This document shows, one piece after another, positions 7,867 through 16,624 of a stretch of 64,000 nucleotides of DNA (within the stretch, counting starts at the first letter, position 1; each line of letters begins with the position of its first letter). The notes beneath the pieces were generated by a model. That model ran no database searches. It was not told where the DNA came from and saw nothing but the letters and a program-made list of their open reading frames with translations. The translations under genes were made by a program, and so were the position numbers. Source of the DNA: Gammaproteobacteria bacterium (GTDB lineage Bacteria; Pseudomonadota; Gammaproteobacteria; Ga0077536); NCBI GenBank assembly GCA_009692365.1, contig SHZJ01000007.1:1-64000 (forward strand), given 5' to 3'.

Positions 7867-8237
7867 CGGTAGCCGCCGGCGCGCCCGCGCGGCCAGACTT
7901 CGCCGCCTCGCCGGGCATCCCCAAAGACGACGACGGTGTGGTGTTCGCGGCCCCTTGGGAAGCGAAAGCTTTTGCGCTGGTCATCGAGCTACATCAACGC
8001 GGCGGCTTCCACTGGCAGGAATGGGTGAGCGCGCTGAGCAGCGAAATTGCTGCGGATGTCGACCACACACCGTATTACGAATTGTGGCTCGCGGCGGCCG
8101 AAAAACTGGTGCAGGGCAAAGGGCTGGTGACGAGCCACGCCCTGGCTAGCACGCAGGTCGCCTTGCGCGTCGCGCAGTCGGCGGTCGACCACGATCACGA
8201 CCACGATCACGACCACGACCACGACCAGGCCCACTGA
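7863..8237 (+). CDS. Nitrile hydratase accessory protein with His/Asp-rich tail
   Basis: A 124-residue protein resembling the small activators (P14K/NhlE type) that deliver cobalt to the alpha subunit. It is related to the beta N-terminal domain: the core reads VVFAAPWEAKAFALVIELHQRGGFHW and YYELWLAAAEKLV. The C-terminus is an alternating (His-Asp) run of about 14 residues, a plausible metal reservoir; nickel and cobalt chaperones often have such tails. The GTG start overlaps the previous stop (GTGA), so it is coupled to the subunit genes. The hexanucleotide repeat encoding the tail is prone to length change by slippage. Confidence 0.82.
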   Translation: MTVAAGAPARPDFAASPGIPKDDDGVVFAAPWEAKAFALVIELHQRGGFHWQEWVSALSSEIAADVDHTPYYELWLAAAEKLVQGKGLVTSHALASTQVALRVAQSAVDHDHDHDHDHDHDQAH

Positions 8238-8373
8238 GAGCCGCGCCCGTGCCCGCGCGGCGGGACGCGACCGGCCTTACCCCCGGACCTGAGTCGCCCC
8301 TGCCCGCCCGCCCCGCCCGGACAACTGCCTGATGAGGCGGCGCGAGACCTGACCCTAGGGCCGCCGCGCTAGG

Positions 8374-8721
8374 CTATTGCCGCGTGTTGTAGCGCAACCG
8401 CGTGCCGTGCTCTAGGGCCAGCATCATCTCGGTAGGGCTCACCGCCTGTGGCAGGTAACAGCCCGAGATAAAGGCCTGTGCGAAGCTCGCGCCCTCCAAA
8501 TTGGTGGTGCGAAAATCGATGCCGCGTAAATCAGAGGAGCGGAAGTAACAGTCGCTGAAATCGAGACCCGAGGCGTCTAGTTCGCGCAAATCTAGCCGGC
8601 TTAAATCGCAGGACGTCAGGTCGCAGGCTTCGCCGGCCAGTTTGCGGCGATTAAATTCAGCTATCTCGCCCATCCGCAAGGTTAAGTACATGGAGTTATC
8701 GGATATCCGTGGCTTGGTCAT
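8374..8721 (-). CDS. Pentapeptide-repeat protein
   Basis: A 115-residue soluble protein. Residues about 33-90 form A(D/N)LxX-type pentapeptide repeats (CDLTS, CDLSR, LDLRE, LDFSD, SDLRG, IDFRT, TNLEG), which fold as a right-handed quadrilateral beta-helix. The flanking ends (MYLTLRMGEIAEFNRRK and the TEMMLALEHGTRLR tail) match small conserved proteins of this type in pseudomonads. No catalytic residues are evident and the function is unknown. It stands alone, convergent with the nitrile hydratase operon. Confidence 0.75.
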   Translation of the reverse strand: MTKPRISDNSMYLTLRMGEIAEFNRRKLAGEACDLTSCDLSRLDLRELDASGLDFSDCYFRSSDLRGIDFRTTNLEGASFAQAFISGCYLPQAVSPTEMMLALEHGTRLRYNTRQ

Positions 8722-8893
8722 GGCAGTCCTCCCCGGTGATTGTTTTATCGCCTCCTAGCGTAGCGGCCGCCGGACGGACGGTCTGTAATGGCCGCGCAGG
8801 TCAGCGCGGCTGGCGATTGGCTAGCAGCGGCCGTGCAGCGAACGCGCGGCGCCCCGGTGGGCACCGCTAGGCGTGCCGCCGGCGCGTCCGACG

Positions 8894-9319
8894 TCAATGG
8901 GCGCGATGGAGGTCGATCAGATCCTGCATGGAGATGGTCCCGATCACCGTCATATCCGCGTCGAGCAGTTCGTATAAAACCCCCTCGCCCCGAATGCTGA
9001 AAGCAATGATCACATCTTGCTCCCCACCCCCTTCGCGATGTGGTTCGGCGCTGGGTGGGCTGGCGGTGAGGCTACCCACCGGACGGATTTCTTTCAACGC
9101 GCCGTCGGCGTGATAGAGCCGGTGCTCGCCCTGCACCACGAAAGTATTGTTGTGCGCCAGATGGCGGTGGAGGACGACTTGCTCATTGGCTGAGAACTTG
9201 AACAACACCTCGGCGATGTGGTTTTGTTCGTCGACATGGAGAATTGAAAAACGCAGATGTTCAAAGTCACCCAAGCGCTGCCAGTCGATATTGCGGTCGT
9301 CAAAAGTGTAAGCGTGCAT
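8894..9319 (-). CDS. Cupin-fold protein
   Basis: A 141-residue protein with a single cupin-like beta barrel. The segment FKFSANEQVVLHRHLAHNNTFVVQGEHRLY at about residues 41-70 contains the cupin motif-1 histidines HRH and a more distal glutamate (GEH), so metal binding is possible. Family members are annotated only as cupin-domain or regulator proteins. It is followed on the minus strand by nothing recognisable before the pentapeptide gene. The flavin reductase gene is 108 bases upstream on the same strand, so the two may be co-transcribed. Confidence 0.65.
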   Translation of the reverse strand: MHAYTFDDRNIDWQRLGDFEHLRFSILHVDEQNHIAEVLFKFSANEQVVLHRHLAHNNTFVVQGEHRLYHADGALKEIRPVGSLTASPPSAEPHREGGGEQDVIIAFSIRGEGVLYELLDADMTVIGTISMQDLIDLHRAH

Positions 9320-9427
9320 GCAAAGTTTCCTGTGGGTGGAGGGGTTTTTCGGGACCGTGGATGAGGGTATCTAGGGGCGGCTGCGGTGCGCGACAAGGGT
9401 CGCCGTGCGGCGCACGCGCTGGCAGTT

Positions 9428-10045
9428 TCAGGTGGGCCGGACCATCTCGAAAACCTCGCCCAGCGTGCCGTAATTCAGGTAGCCCAAGCGGGCCACGGGC
9501 ATCATCAGGCGCTCATCGATGCGGCCCTCGTGGATCACCTCATCGGCAATGTGGATGCCCACCACCGCGCCAATCACCACGTGACTTTCGCGCCCATCCG
9601 AGCCTTTAGGCAGTTGCACAAACTGGTAGACGCGGCACTCTAGCGCCGCCTTGGCGCTGGCCACCCGTGGCGGTCGGATGAGTTCGCAGGGCCGGCGCTC
9701 AACCCCACACGCGGTGAACTCGTCTACCCCCGGGGGAAAGGGCTGCGAGGTCGCGTTCATCACAACCCCATCCGCGACACACACGAGATTTACCACGAAC
9801 TCGGGCACGGCAGCCAAGTTGCGCCAGGTGTCTTTGCTCTGCCCCGGGCTAGCGGCGTTCGGCGCAAACATCACGAACGGCGGGTCGGCCGACACCGCGT
9901 TGAAATACGAATAGGGTGCCAGGTTCGCCACGCCGTTGGCGTCTAGCGTGCTGATCCAGCCGATGGGTCGCGGCATCACCAAGGCGTTGAACGGATTGTG
10001 CGTCAGGGGGGCAGGGCGCATGCCCCGGGCAGTCTCGAAATACAT
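9428..10045 (-). CDS. Flavin reductase family protein (FMN-binding split barrel)
   Basis: A 205-residue flavoprotein. The N-terminal MPRPIGWISTLDANGVANLAPYSYFNAVSADPP segment (residues about 29-61) is the signature of the flavin-reductase-like domain that binds FMN in a split beta barrel. Such proteins use NAD(P)H to supply reduced flavin to two-component monooxygenases or act as oxidoreductases themselves. Two class-C-type monooxygenases (NtaA/DszA family) are encoded about 24-27 kb away and would need such a partner; the link is speculative. Confidence 0.82.
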   Translation of the reverse strand: MYFETARGMRPAPLTHNPFNALVMPRPIGWISTLDANGVANLAPYSYFNAVSADPPFVMFAPNAASPGQSKDTWRNLAAVPEFVVNLVCVADGVVMNATSQPFPPGVDEFTACGVERRPCELIRPPRVASAKAALECRVYQFVQLPKGSDGRESHVVIGAVVGIHIADEVIHEGRIDERLMMPVARLGYLNYGTLGEVFEMVRPT

Positions 10046-10170
10046 GCAAAGTCTCCAGCGGTATCAGCGTGGGTTACCTTAGGTGGCCAGCCGCCTGGGT
10101 GTCAAAGCACGATTGCCTCGCTCGGACGATCGGGCTACCGTTGCAGCCCCATCCCCGAGATCAGCCGACC

Positions 10171-10812
10171 ATGAAAATCGCGAATTGGCTAAGCCTCGCG
10201 CTGCTTTTTCGCCTTGGCGTCGCTAGCGCTGAGGATATCGAATTGCCGTCTATTTCGCTCCTCGACGAGGCGGTCGTGGCCGAGGTGCCGGTCCCGCTCA
10301 AAGACAGTTTTCAGGAGTTTGTCGGGCGCGTGGGCTCGGTGGACTGTCAGCGATGGGAGGTGACCGCCATCAATGAAAAGGGCTTTTTGGAGAGTCGCTG
10401 CAAGGGCTTTCAATCGCTGCTGAGCATCGCGGGCAACTACAACCTGAGCAAGATGATCGGCCCCGATGGCCAGCCGGTGGTGATGTTCGAGCCCTACTAT
10501 CCCCTCGTCCAGTTCCCGCTCGCGGTGAATAAATCCTGGGAGGGCGACTACCTCGGTTTTCTCGGCGCAGAAGGGCTGCGTTGGGAGGGTCATCTCAAAT
10601 GTCGGGTGGCGGAGTATGCGCCGGTGAGGGTGGCGGCCGGCACGCTGGACGCGTTCCGTATCGAGTGCTACGACCATCAAAAATCCGGCATGTTGGAAAC
10701 CGGCGCCGACATCACCGTGTGGTACGCCCCGCAGGTGCCTGGGGTGGTTAAGACCATCAACCGGGGGGATGCCCGATGGAACAGCGAACTAAAGGATTAC
10801 GGCCCGCGCTGA
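10171..10812 (+). CDS. Secreted hypothetical protein
   Basis: A 213-residue protein that I do not recognise. The ATG begins an evident signal peptide (MKIANWLSLALLFRLGVASA, cleavage about residue 20). The mature part is rich in beta-type alternation and aromatic residues, with phrases such as KSWEGDYLGFLGAEGLRWEGH and ITVWYAPQVPGVVKTINRG. The late part recalls periplasmic proteins in which the ending reports surface-attached, non-enzymatic domains. Two cysteines in the middle (KCRVAEY and RIECYDH) could form a disulfide. It lies 12 bases upstream of a glycosyltransferase and divergent from the flavin reductase. Confidence 0.6.
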   Translation: MKIANWLSLALLFRLGVASAEDIELPSISLLDEAVVAEVPVPLKDSFQEFVGRVGSVDCQRWEVTAINEKGFLESRCKGFQSLLSIAGNYNLSKMIGPDGQPVVMFEPYYPLVQFPLAVNKSWEGDYLGFLGAEGLRWEGHLKCRVAEYAPVRVAAGTLDAFRIECYDHQKSGMLETGADITVWYAPQVPGVVKTINRGDARWNSELKDYGPR

Positions 10813-10824
10813 GCGGGACGCTCG

Positions 10825-12516
10825 ATGCAAGCCGAGGCGGTTGCTGAGGTAACGCCGGCGCACCTCACGCTGCTGGACTCGCCGCAGCGCTGGTGGGCAA
10901 CCTGTGGGGGCATCCTTTTATTGGCATTGGCGGTGTGTCTGCCGGCCCTGGAGCGGGTGCCGCTGGAATCTCATGAAGTCTTGGTGGCGCAGACCACCCG
11001 CGAAATGGCGGCACGCGGCGATTGGCTGCTGCCTTATTTCAACGGCGTGCCACGTCTCAATAAGCCCCCGCTCAGCTATTGGCTAACGGGCCTCGTGGCC
11101 AGACTCGACGGGACCCTGCCCAATGTTTTGGCGTGGCAGGCGCGCGTCGTCTCCGCGCTGGCGGCAGTGGGCATGGTGGCGTTAACCCTGCTGTTGGGTG
11201 CCAGGTTGTTCGATCGACTCACGGCGGCACTTGCCGGGCTGGTGATGGCCGGCAGCGCCGGTGTGTTTACGTTTGCGCACGCCGCCCGGCCCGACATGCT
11301 TTACGCTTTGTGCACCAGCGGGGTGCTGGTGGCGGCCATCGTGCAGCTGCGGCGGCCACCGAGCGAGGGGCTGCGAGACTGGCTGGGGGCGGGCGCCGTC
11401 TGGTTGGCGGTAGCGGCGGCCACGCTGTGCAAAGGCCCCCAGCTGCCGGTGTTGGCGCTGCTGGGGGTCGGGCTGCAGGCGGTGATCGTGGCCCGGGGCT
11501 GGCGGGCGCCGGCGCGGGCCTTACGGGTATTACCCGGGCTGCTCGGGGTGACCCTTGGCTGCGGGAGTTGGTGGCTGGTGCTGTATCTGCAGGTGGATTT
11601 CTCGCAGTTGGCGGGTAGCCAGCTGGCCGGTGCGCTGTTGTTGCCACAGCTCGCGCGCCTCGGGGACCCCTACTATTTTTATCGGCCCTTACAGCTGCTG
11701 GTGCCCTGGCTGCCGCTCGCCGTGCCGGGCCTATTGCTGTGCGGTCTGCGCGAGGCGCGCCGCGACAGCGGCTGGCTCTGGTGGCCGCTGCTGTGCGGGT
11801 GCGTGGGTTTATCGCTAGGGCGGCAATACCGATATTTTTATCTTTTGGCGCTGCTGCTGCCCTTGGTGCTGCTGCTGGCGCGCGCCGTTGCCGTGGCGCT
11901 CACCGCCAGCACCCCGGCCGCGCGCTGGGCGCGACCGGTCCTGTGGCTGGTGTTGGCGTGTCAGGTGCTGCTGAGTCTGGGCTGCGCCGGCTGGTTGTTG
12001 GTCAGCGGTGCGCGAGTGGGATGGCTCACGCCGGTCGTGCTCTCGCTGACACTTGGCACGGCCTTGGGTGCCGGGCTGCTGGCGCGTCTGCGCGCCGCCG
12101 AGCCACGGCTGGCGGTGCTGGTGGCCTTAGGGGTTTTCAACGTGGGTTTGTGGCCCGGGGCGGCGCTGACCGGCGTGCTGTGGTCGCCGGAGCGCTACGC
12201 CGAGGATCGGCTGGCGCGCGCCGCGGCCCAGGCGGCCAGCGGCGCCACCCCGTTGGTGAGCTTGGGGGTGAGTCCCACCCTCATGGTCTATGCGGCCAAT
12301 CGGCGGGTGCCGCTGCTGGCGAGCGCACGCGAGGTCGTGGACGCGCTGGCGCGCTCGCCCACCGGGCGTCTGGTGCTCGTTGCCCGCAGCGACCGCCCGC
12401 TGCAGTGGCCTGCGGGGGTCAGCGCAAGCGAGCTCACCCGCGCGCACGCCGGTGGCCACCCAAACGTGCTGTGGGTGCTGCGCACTGAGCGGCCCGGCCG
12501 CCGGACCCCACCATGA
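10825..12516 (+). CDS. GT39/ArnT-like membrane glycosyltransferase
   Basis: A 563-residue polytopic inner-membrane protein. The N-terminal loop ESHEVLVAQTTREMAARGDW (residues about 50-69) followed by FNGVPRLNKPPLSYWL is the periplasmic catalytic-loop signature of the ArnT/PMT (GT39, GT83) family. Those enzymes transfer sugars from polyprenyl-phosphate donors to lipid A or proteins. About a dozen hydrophobic segments follow. The usual first acidic residue of this loop is present as the Glu-Ser-His-Glu cluster. The acceptor is unknown. Its TGA overlaps the ATG of the GreB-like gene by four bases. Confidence 0.8.
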   Translation: MQAEAVAEVTPAHLTLLDSPQRWWATCGGILLLALAVCLPALERVPLESHEVLVAQTTREMAARGDWLLPYFNGVPRLNKPPLSYWLTGLVARLDGTLPNVLAWQARVVSALAAVGMVALTLLLGARLFDRLTAALAGLVMAGSAGVFTFAHAARPDMLYALCTSGVLVAAIVQLRRPPSEGLRDWLGAGAVWLAVAAATLCKGPQLPVLALLGVGLQAVIVARGWRAPARALRVLPGLLGVTLGCGSWWLVLYLQVDFSQLAGSQLAGALLLPQLARLGDPYYFYRPLQLLVPWLPLAVPGLLLCGLREARRDSGWLWWPLLCGCVGLSLGRQYRYFYLLALLLPLVLLLARAVAVALTASTPAARWARPVLWLVLACQVLLSLGCAGWLLVSGARVGWLTPVVLSLTLGTALGAGLLARLRAAEPRLAVLVALGVFNVGLWPGAALTGVLWSPERYAEDRLARAAAQAASGATPLVSLGVSPTLMVYAANRRVPLLASAREVVDALARSPTGRLVLVARSDRPLQWPAGVSASELTRAHAGGHPNVLWVLRTERPGRRTPP

Positions 12517-13019
12517 GCCGCGCCTTCGTGAAGGAAACCGATACCGAAGATGAATTTGCGCCCCCGCGCCGGGCGCCGCGGCAACCGCCCTGCTACATCA
12601 CGCGGCACGGCTATACGCAAGCGCAACGCGAGCACGCGGAGCTGGCCCGCCTGCTGGCCGGGCGTCACTTGGACAGCGTCGAGCTCGATGACCGCGAGGA
12701 GTTTCGCCGGCAACGCGCGCGCTGGTACGAACTCGCCGATCTGTTGGCGGCCGTGCTGCCGGTGGACCCCGCCACGCAGGCCGGCGAGACAGTGCGTTTT
12801 GGGGCCAGCGTGACGCTTAAGAGCGCCAACGGCGCGCTGCAGACGGTGACCTTAGTCGGCGAGGATGAAGTTGAACTCCGCGCGGGACGCGTGAGTTGGC
12901 GCTCGCCGCTGGGGCAAGCCCTGTTGGGCGCCCGCGTCGATGAGGAGGTTTGGTGGCCCAGACCGGCCGGCGCGCTGCGGCTCACCGTGCGCAGCATCGC
13001 TTATCTCGCAGCGCCCTGA
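12513..13019 (+). CDS. GreA/GreB-family transcription factor-like protein
   Basis: A 168-residue protein. The N-terminal MSRAFVKETDTEDEFAPPRRAP is typical of a GreB-like subgroup. It is followed by a short helical region (TQAQREHAELARLL, residues about 32-45) and a C-terminal FKBP-like domain with GETVRFGASVTLKSANG and the SPLGQALLGARVDEEVWW motif. Gre factors bind the RNA polymerase secondary channel and stimulate transcript cleavage. The coiled coil here is shorter than in true GreA/B, so it may act as a modulator (Rnk-like) rather than a cleavage factor. It overlaps the preceding glycosyltransferase by four bases. Confidence 0.75.
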   Translation: MSRAFVKETDTEDEFAPPRRAPRQPPCYITRHGYTQAQREHAELARLLAGRHLDSVELDDREEFRRQRARWYELADLLAAVLPVDPATQAGETVRFGASVTLKSANGALQTVTLVGEDEVELRAGRVSWRSPLGQALLGARVDEEVWWPRPAGALRLTVRSIAYLAAP

Positions 13020-13594
13020 GGCGAGCAGACTCCCGGTGCGCAGGGTGTCGTGCCCCTGCGGGTGGCGGGCAAGGCGCGCGTCGGCCGCTGGCCGCGTTGG
13101 CCGGAGCCTGCGCGCGAGCCCCGGGAAACGCCGCCGGCCCAGCGTGGTCAAGCGCGGCTAGCGGCGCCGCCAACCGACTCCCAGCAGGTGGCGCCCGCTC
13201 GCCAGCGGCGGCGATACCGCAGCGTAATGCGCGCCAAACCGTGGCTTGCAGCGGGTTTTGGACTGGTCATTGATTGCGCGCAAGCGCGGGGGATAGCGCT
13301 AGCGCAGCGCCCCGGATAGTCGTCGCGCGTCGGGCCAAAAAAATTTATCTTAGGGTTATGGGGCCCCTATCCCGCTGCGTTGTGCGCCCGCGGCGAGCTG
13401 GTCGGCGCACCTGCTTTGGGTTGAGTTATCGCGGCCCGCCGCCCTAACATAAGGGCGCCCGTGGGGTGAATTTTGCGGGGCTGCCCGCGGACCTTGACGG
13501 CGGGCACTAGCGGGCGGGCACTAGCGGGCGGGGAAAGGCCGATTTTTGCCGGTCGTAAAGCGCCAAAATTCGCGCTAATTGTGGAGAAAAACGC
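13020..13594. other. Intergenic region upstream of the FAH-family operon
   Basis: About 575 bases without a recognisable gene. It changes from GC-rich arginine-coding-like sequence to a more AT-rich part around 13336-13360 (a run of seven A then TTTATCTTAGGG) with a GGGGCCCC palindrome just after. A 14-bp tandem repeat lies at 13501-13528. This gap probably holds the promoter of the downstream catabolic operon, but I cannot fix a -10/-35 pair. Confidence 0.5.
13501..13528. repeat. Two perfect tandem copies of a 14-bp unit
   Basis: The unit CGGGCACTAGCGGG occurs twice back to back, followed by a partial third start (CGGG). It lies about 70 bases before the FAH-family start codon. It could be an operator or simply slippage in GC-rich DNA. 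Confidence 0.8.
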
Positions 13595-14470
13595 TTGAAA
13601 ATAGCCCGCTTCAACTATCAGGAACGCATTTGTTTAGGGTTGCTGACCCCGGCTGGTGAGGCCTGCGAAATTTTGGCAATCGAAGCCGCAGGTGGCGATT
13701 TGATGATCGCCCTCATGGCGCGCTTGCTCGCCGGTGAGCAAGCCGTGACCACCGGCGTTAGCGTGCCGGTGAGCGCCGTGCGCTGGTTGCCGCCCATCGC
13801 CAGCCCCAGCAAAAATGTGCTGTGCGTCGGCAAAAATTACGCCGCCCACGCGGCGGAGTTTGCCCGCAGCGGCTACGAAGGTGGCACGCCCAAACCCAGC
13901 GATTACATCCCGGAGTCACCCATTATTTTTTCCAAAGCGGCCTGCTGCCTCAACGGCGCGCACGCCGACATTCAGGTCCCTTGGACGATTACCCAGGAAG
14001 TAGATTACGAAGCCGAGCTCGGGGTGATTATCGGCCGTGGCGGGCGCGGCATTGCGCGCGCCGATGCCTACGCCCACGTTTTTGGCTATACGGTGATCAA
14101 CGATGTGACCGCGCGCGACGCGCAGGCCCGGCATAAACAGTGGCTGCTGGGTAAATCGATCGATACCTTCTGTCCTATTGGGCCGTGGATCGTCACGGCC
14201 GACGAAGTGGACCCCGAAAATCTCGAAGTCCGTTGCTGGGTGAACGAAGAATTACGCCAGCATGCCAACACCCGCGATCTCATTTTTGATATCCCAACGA
14301 TCATTGAAACCATTTCTGCCAGCATGACGCTCATGCCCGGCGACATCATTGCCACGGGCACGCCCGCCGGGGTGGGGATTGGTTTCAAGCCGCCCAAATT
14401 TCTCAAACCCGGCGACGTGGTGCGCATCGATATTGCGGGTCTCGGCGAACTGCGCAACACCGTGCGTTAG
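13595..14470 (+). CDS. Fumarylacetoacetate hydrolase (FAH) family protein
   Basis: A 291-residue protein of the FAH superfamily, which cleaves or isomerises beta-diketo or 2-oxo acid compounds in aromatic and aliphatic catabolism. The core begins at NVLCVGKNYAAHAAEF. The metal-binding acidic residues are in QEVDYEAELGVIIG, and the C-terminal block GDIIATGTPAGVG is diagnostic. The start is a TTG, chosen because GTGGAGA, a good ribosome site, precedes it by 8 bases and the product then begins MKIARFNY as in homologues. It opens a run of five same-strand genes with small gaps, likely a degradative operon whose substrate is unknown. Confidence 0.88.
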   Translation: MKIARFNYQERICLGLLTPAGEACEILAIEAAGGDLMIALMARLLAGEQAVTTGVSVPVSAVRWLPPIASPSKNVLCVGKNYAAHAAEFARSGYEGGTPKPSDYIPESPIIFSKAACCLNGAHADIQVPWTITQEVDYEAELGVIIGRGGRGIARADAYAHVFGYTVINDVTARDAQARHKQWLLGKSIDTFCPIGPWIVTADEVDPENLEVRCWVNEELRQHANTRDLIFDIPTIIETISASMTLMPGDIIATGTPAGVGIGFKPPKFLKPGDVVRIDIAGLGELRNTVR

Positions 14471-14485
14471 CCCACGCCAGCGGCC

Positions 14486-15259
14486 ATGCAATATCTCATC
14501 AACGGCAAACAGATGGTGGTGGACAGCTACGGCGCCGGCGCGGCGCTGCTGTTGGTGCACGGTCTGGGTGGCACGGCCAATAGCTGGTTCCCGGTGGTGG
14601 CAGCGTTTGCCGGCAGCCGGCGGGTAATCGTGCCGGATTTGCCGGGCGCGGGTCGTTCGGGACCCGATCCGGACGTCTCCATCGAGAGCCTGGTGGACGA
14701 CCTGCTGGGACTGCTCGACGCCTTGGATATCCCTAGTGCGCAGGTGGTGGGTCATTCCATGGGGACAGTGATTTGCCAGCATTTGGCGGCGCGCGCGCCG
14801 CAGCGGGTGTTGGATTTGGTGTTGCTGGGACCACTGGCCGAGCCATCGGCAGCCGCCAGATCCGCGTTGCGCGCCCGCGCGGAAGCTGCTCGCGCCGATG
14901 GTCTGGAGGCCATTGCCGATACGGTGTGTGAACGCGGCCTCGCCGCTACCACCCGCAGGCGGCAGCCCGTGGTGACCGGCTTCGTGCGCGAGCTCATTGT
15001 GCGGCAGTCACCGGCGGGCTACGCCGCGCACTGTCTGGCGCTGGCCGAGGCCGTCGCAGCGGATCCGGCGCTTATCCAGTGCCGTACGCTGCTGCTGGCG
15101 GGGCACGAAGACACGACCTCGCCCCCGGCGGTCGTGGCCGAGTTGGCGGCCTCACTGCCGCGGGCTACCCACCTCGAACTGATGGACTGCGGCCATTGGA
15201 CGGCGCTCGAGCAACCCGCGGCCGTGGTCGCTGCCATGCAAGTTTTCTACGCCGAGTAA
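14486..15259 (+). CDS. Alpha/beta hydrolase
   Basis: A 257-residue alpha/beta-fold hydrolase. The oxyanion-hole segment LLVHGLGGTANSW starts at residue 22, the nucleophile elbow is GHSMG with Ser91, a candidate acid Asp is near residue 208 in LLAGHEDTTSPP, and the catalytic His is 237 in MDCGHWTAL. This is the complete triad of the family that includes C-C bond hydrolases, lactonases and esterases. It starts 15 bases after the FAH-family gene, so it is surely co-transcribed. A role in ring-fission or lactone hydrolysis is inferred. Confidence 0.87.
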   Translation: MQYLINGKQMVVDSYGAGAALLLVHGLGGTANSWFPVVAAFAGSRRVIVPDLPGAGRSGPDPDVSIESLVDDLLGLLDALDIPSAQVVGHSMGTVICQHLAARAPQRVLDLVLLGPLAEPSAAARSALRARAEAARADGLEAIADTVCERGLAATTRRRQPVVTGFVRELIVRQSPAGYAAHCLALAEAVAADPALIQCRTLLLAGHEDTTSPPAVVAELAASLPRATHLELMDCGHWTALEQPAAVVAAMQVFYAE

Positions 15260-15321
15260 GCGCGGCCACCTGACGGACTAACCGGCGCCCACTTAGCGCG
15301 CCACCTCTAAGGGGAACGTCG

Positions 15322-16587
15322 ATGACCGCCTATTTGTTCACCAATGTGAAAATATTCGAAGGGACCAAGCCCAAGCTCGAAGCGGGTGAGGTGTTGGTCG
15401 AGGGCAACCTCATTACGGCCGTGGCGCGCGGGCGTCAAACCATCAGCCGGGAACGCGCCGCGGAAGTTATCGAGGGTGGTGGCGCCACCCTCATGCCCGG
15501 GCTTATCAACCCGCACTGCCATTTCACCTACAGCAACGCCGTGAGTTTGGCCGACATCACCGCCCTGCCGGTGGAGGAAAACCTGCTGGTGGCGGTGCGC
15601 AACGTGCAAACTTATCTCGCTTGCGGTTTTACGGCGGTGATCGGCATGGCCTCGGCCAAACCCCGCTTGGAACTGGTGGTGCGCAATGCGGTGAACAAAG
15701 GGGAGTTTCCGGGGCCACGTATTCGCGCCTGCACGCCGGAATATACGGTCAGCGGCGGCGTGGGGGATGACTCCCGGCTGGATCGTTTTGTGCCCTCGAT
15801 CGGTTTGGTCTGCAACGGCGCGGAGGAATTCCGCAAGTCGGTGCGGCAACTTATCCGCGAAGGTGTGGACTTGGTGAAGTTCAACAATGCGGGTGACAGT
15901 TTCACCTTTGGCCGCATGGGAGGTGAGTGCAATCCGATGGCTGATGATGAGGTTCGGGCCATCTGCGAGACCACGCTCAATCTTGGCCGGCGCCTGGCCG
16001 CGCACGCCCACGCCGACAGCGGGGTACGCCAGTGCATCAAACACGGCGTGGAGTTTATCAATCACGCCACGTTTGCTTCGGACGCCACCATCGAACTCCT
16101 CGCCAAGCACGCCGCGCGTCACTATGTCATCCCCGCCATTGCCGGGCGTTACAACACCACTTACGAAGCACAGGCGTGGGGTATTACCGAAGAAATCGCC
16201 ACCCAAATTGGCAACAAACGGGAGTTGGAAGAAGGCAGTGCGAACATGCGCAAAATGCATCAGGCCGGGATCAAAGTGCTGCCGTTCGGCGATTATGGTT
16301 TTGCATGGATCCCCATCGGGCAGGATTGCCGCGACCTCGAACACCTGGTGAATTTGTTCGGTTTTGAGCCATGGGAAGCGCTGCGCGCGGCGACCGCTTA
16401 CGGCGGCGAGGCTTGGGCGGGTAGCAGCGGGGAGCTGCTGGGCCGGATCAAACCCGGCTATTGGGCCGATTTGCTGTTGGTTGACGGGGACCCGCTCAAA
16501 AATTTGGCGCTGCTGCGCGCGCGCGAACGCATTACCCACGTCATGAAAGATGGGGCGTTCTATCGGCGCCCTGCGCCGGCCGGCTAA
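15322..16587 (+). CDS. Metal-dependent amidohydrolase family protein
   Basis: A 421-residue TIM-barrel amidohydrolase of the imidazolonepropionase-like type. Metal ligands are visible: the HxH pair His65/His67 in LINPHCHFTY, a candidate bridging Lys186 in VDLVKFNNAGD, and the histidine cluster AHAHADSG (His228, His230). The C-terminal EPWEALRAATAYGGEAWA and GYWADLLLVDGDPL blocks are standard for the family and close the small beta-sandwich domain. A good AGGGGAA ribosome site precedes the ATG. Substrate (cyclic amide, carbamate or hydrolysable ring) is not evident. It is 62 bases after the alpha/beta hydrolase. Confidence 0.87.
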   Translation: MTAYLFTNVKIFEGTKPKLEAGEVLVEGNLITAVARGRQTISRERAAEVIEGGGATLMPGLINPHCHFTYSNAVSLADITALPVEENLLVAVRNVQTYLACGFTAVIGMASAKPRLELVVRNAVNKGEFPGPRIRACTPEYTVSGGVGDDSRLDRFVPSIGLVCNGAEEFRKSVRQLIREGVDLVKFNNAGDSFTFGRMGGECNPMADDEVRAICETTLNLGRRLAAHAHADSGVRQCIKHGVEFINHATFASDATIELLAKHAARHYVIPAIAGRYNTTYEAQAWGITEEIATQIGNKRELEEGSANMRKMHQAGIKVLPFGDYGFAWIPIGQDCRDLEHLVNLFGFEPWEALRAATAYGGEAWAGSSGELLGRIKPGYWADLLLVDGDPLKNLALLRARERITHVMKDGAFYRRPAPAG

Positions 16588-16624
16588 GAGACTCGGGCAC
16601 CACAAAAACTACCGGGGAGACACC

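Noticed and set aside
13501..13528. CRISPR-like direct repeat
   Set aside because: The 14-bp units are immediately tandem with no spacers and only two copies exist.
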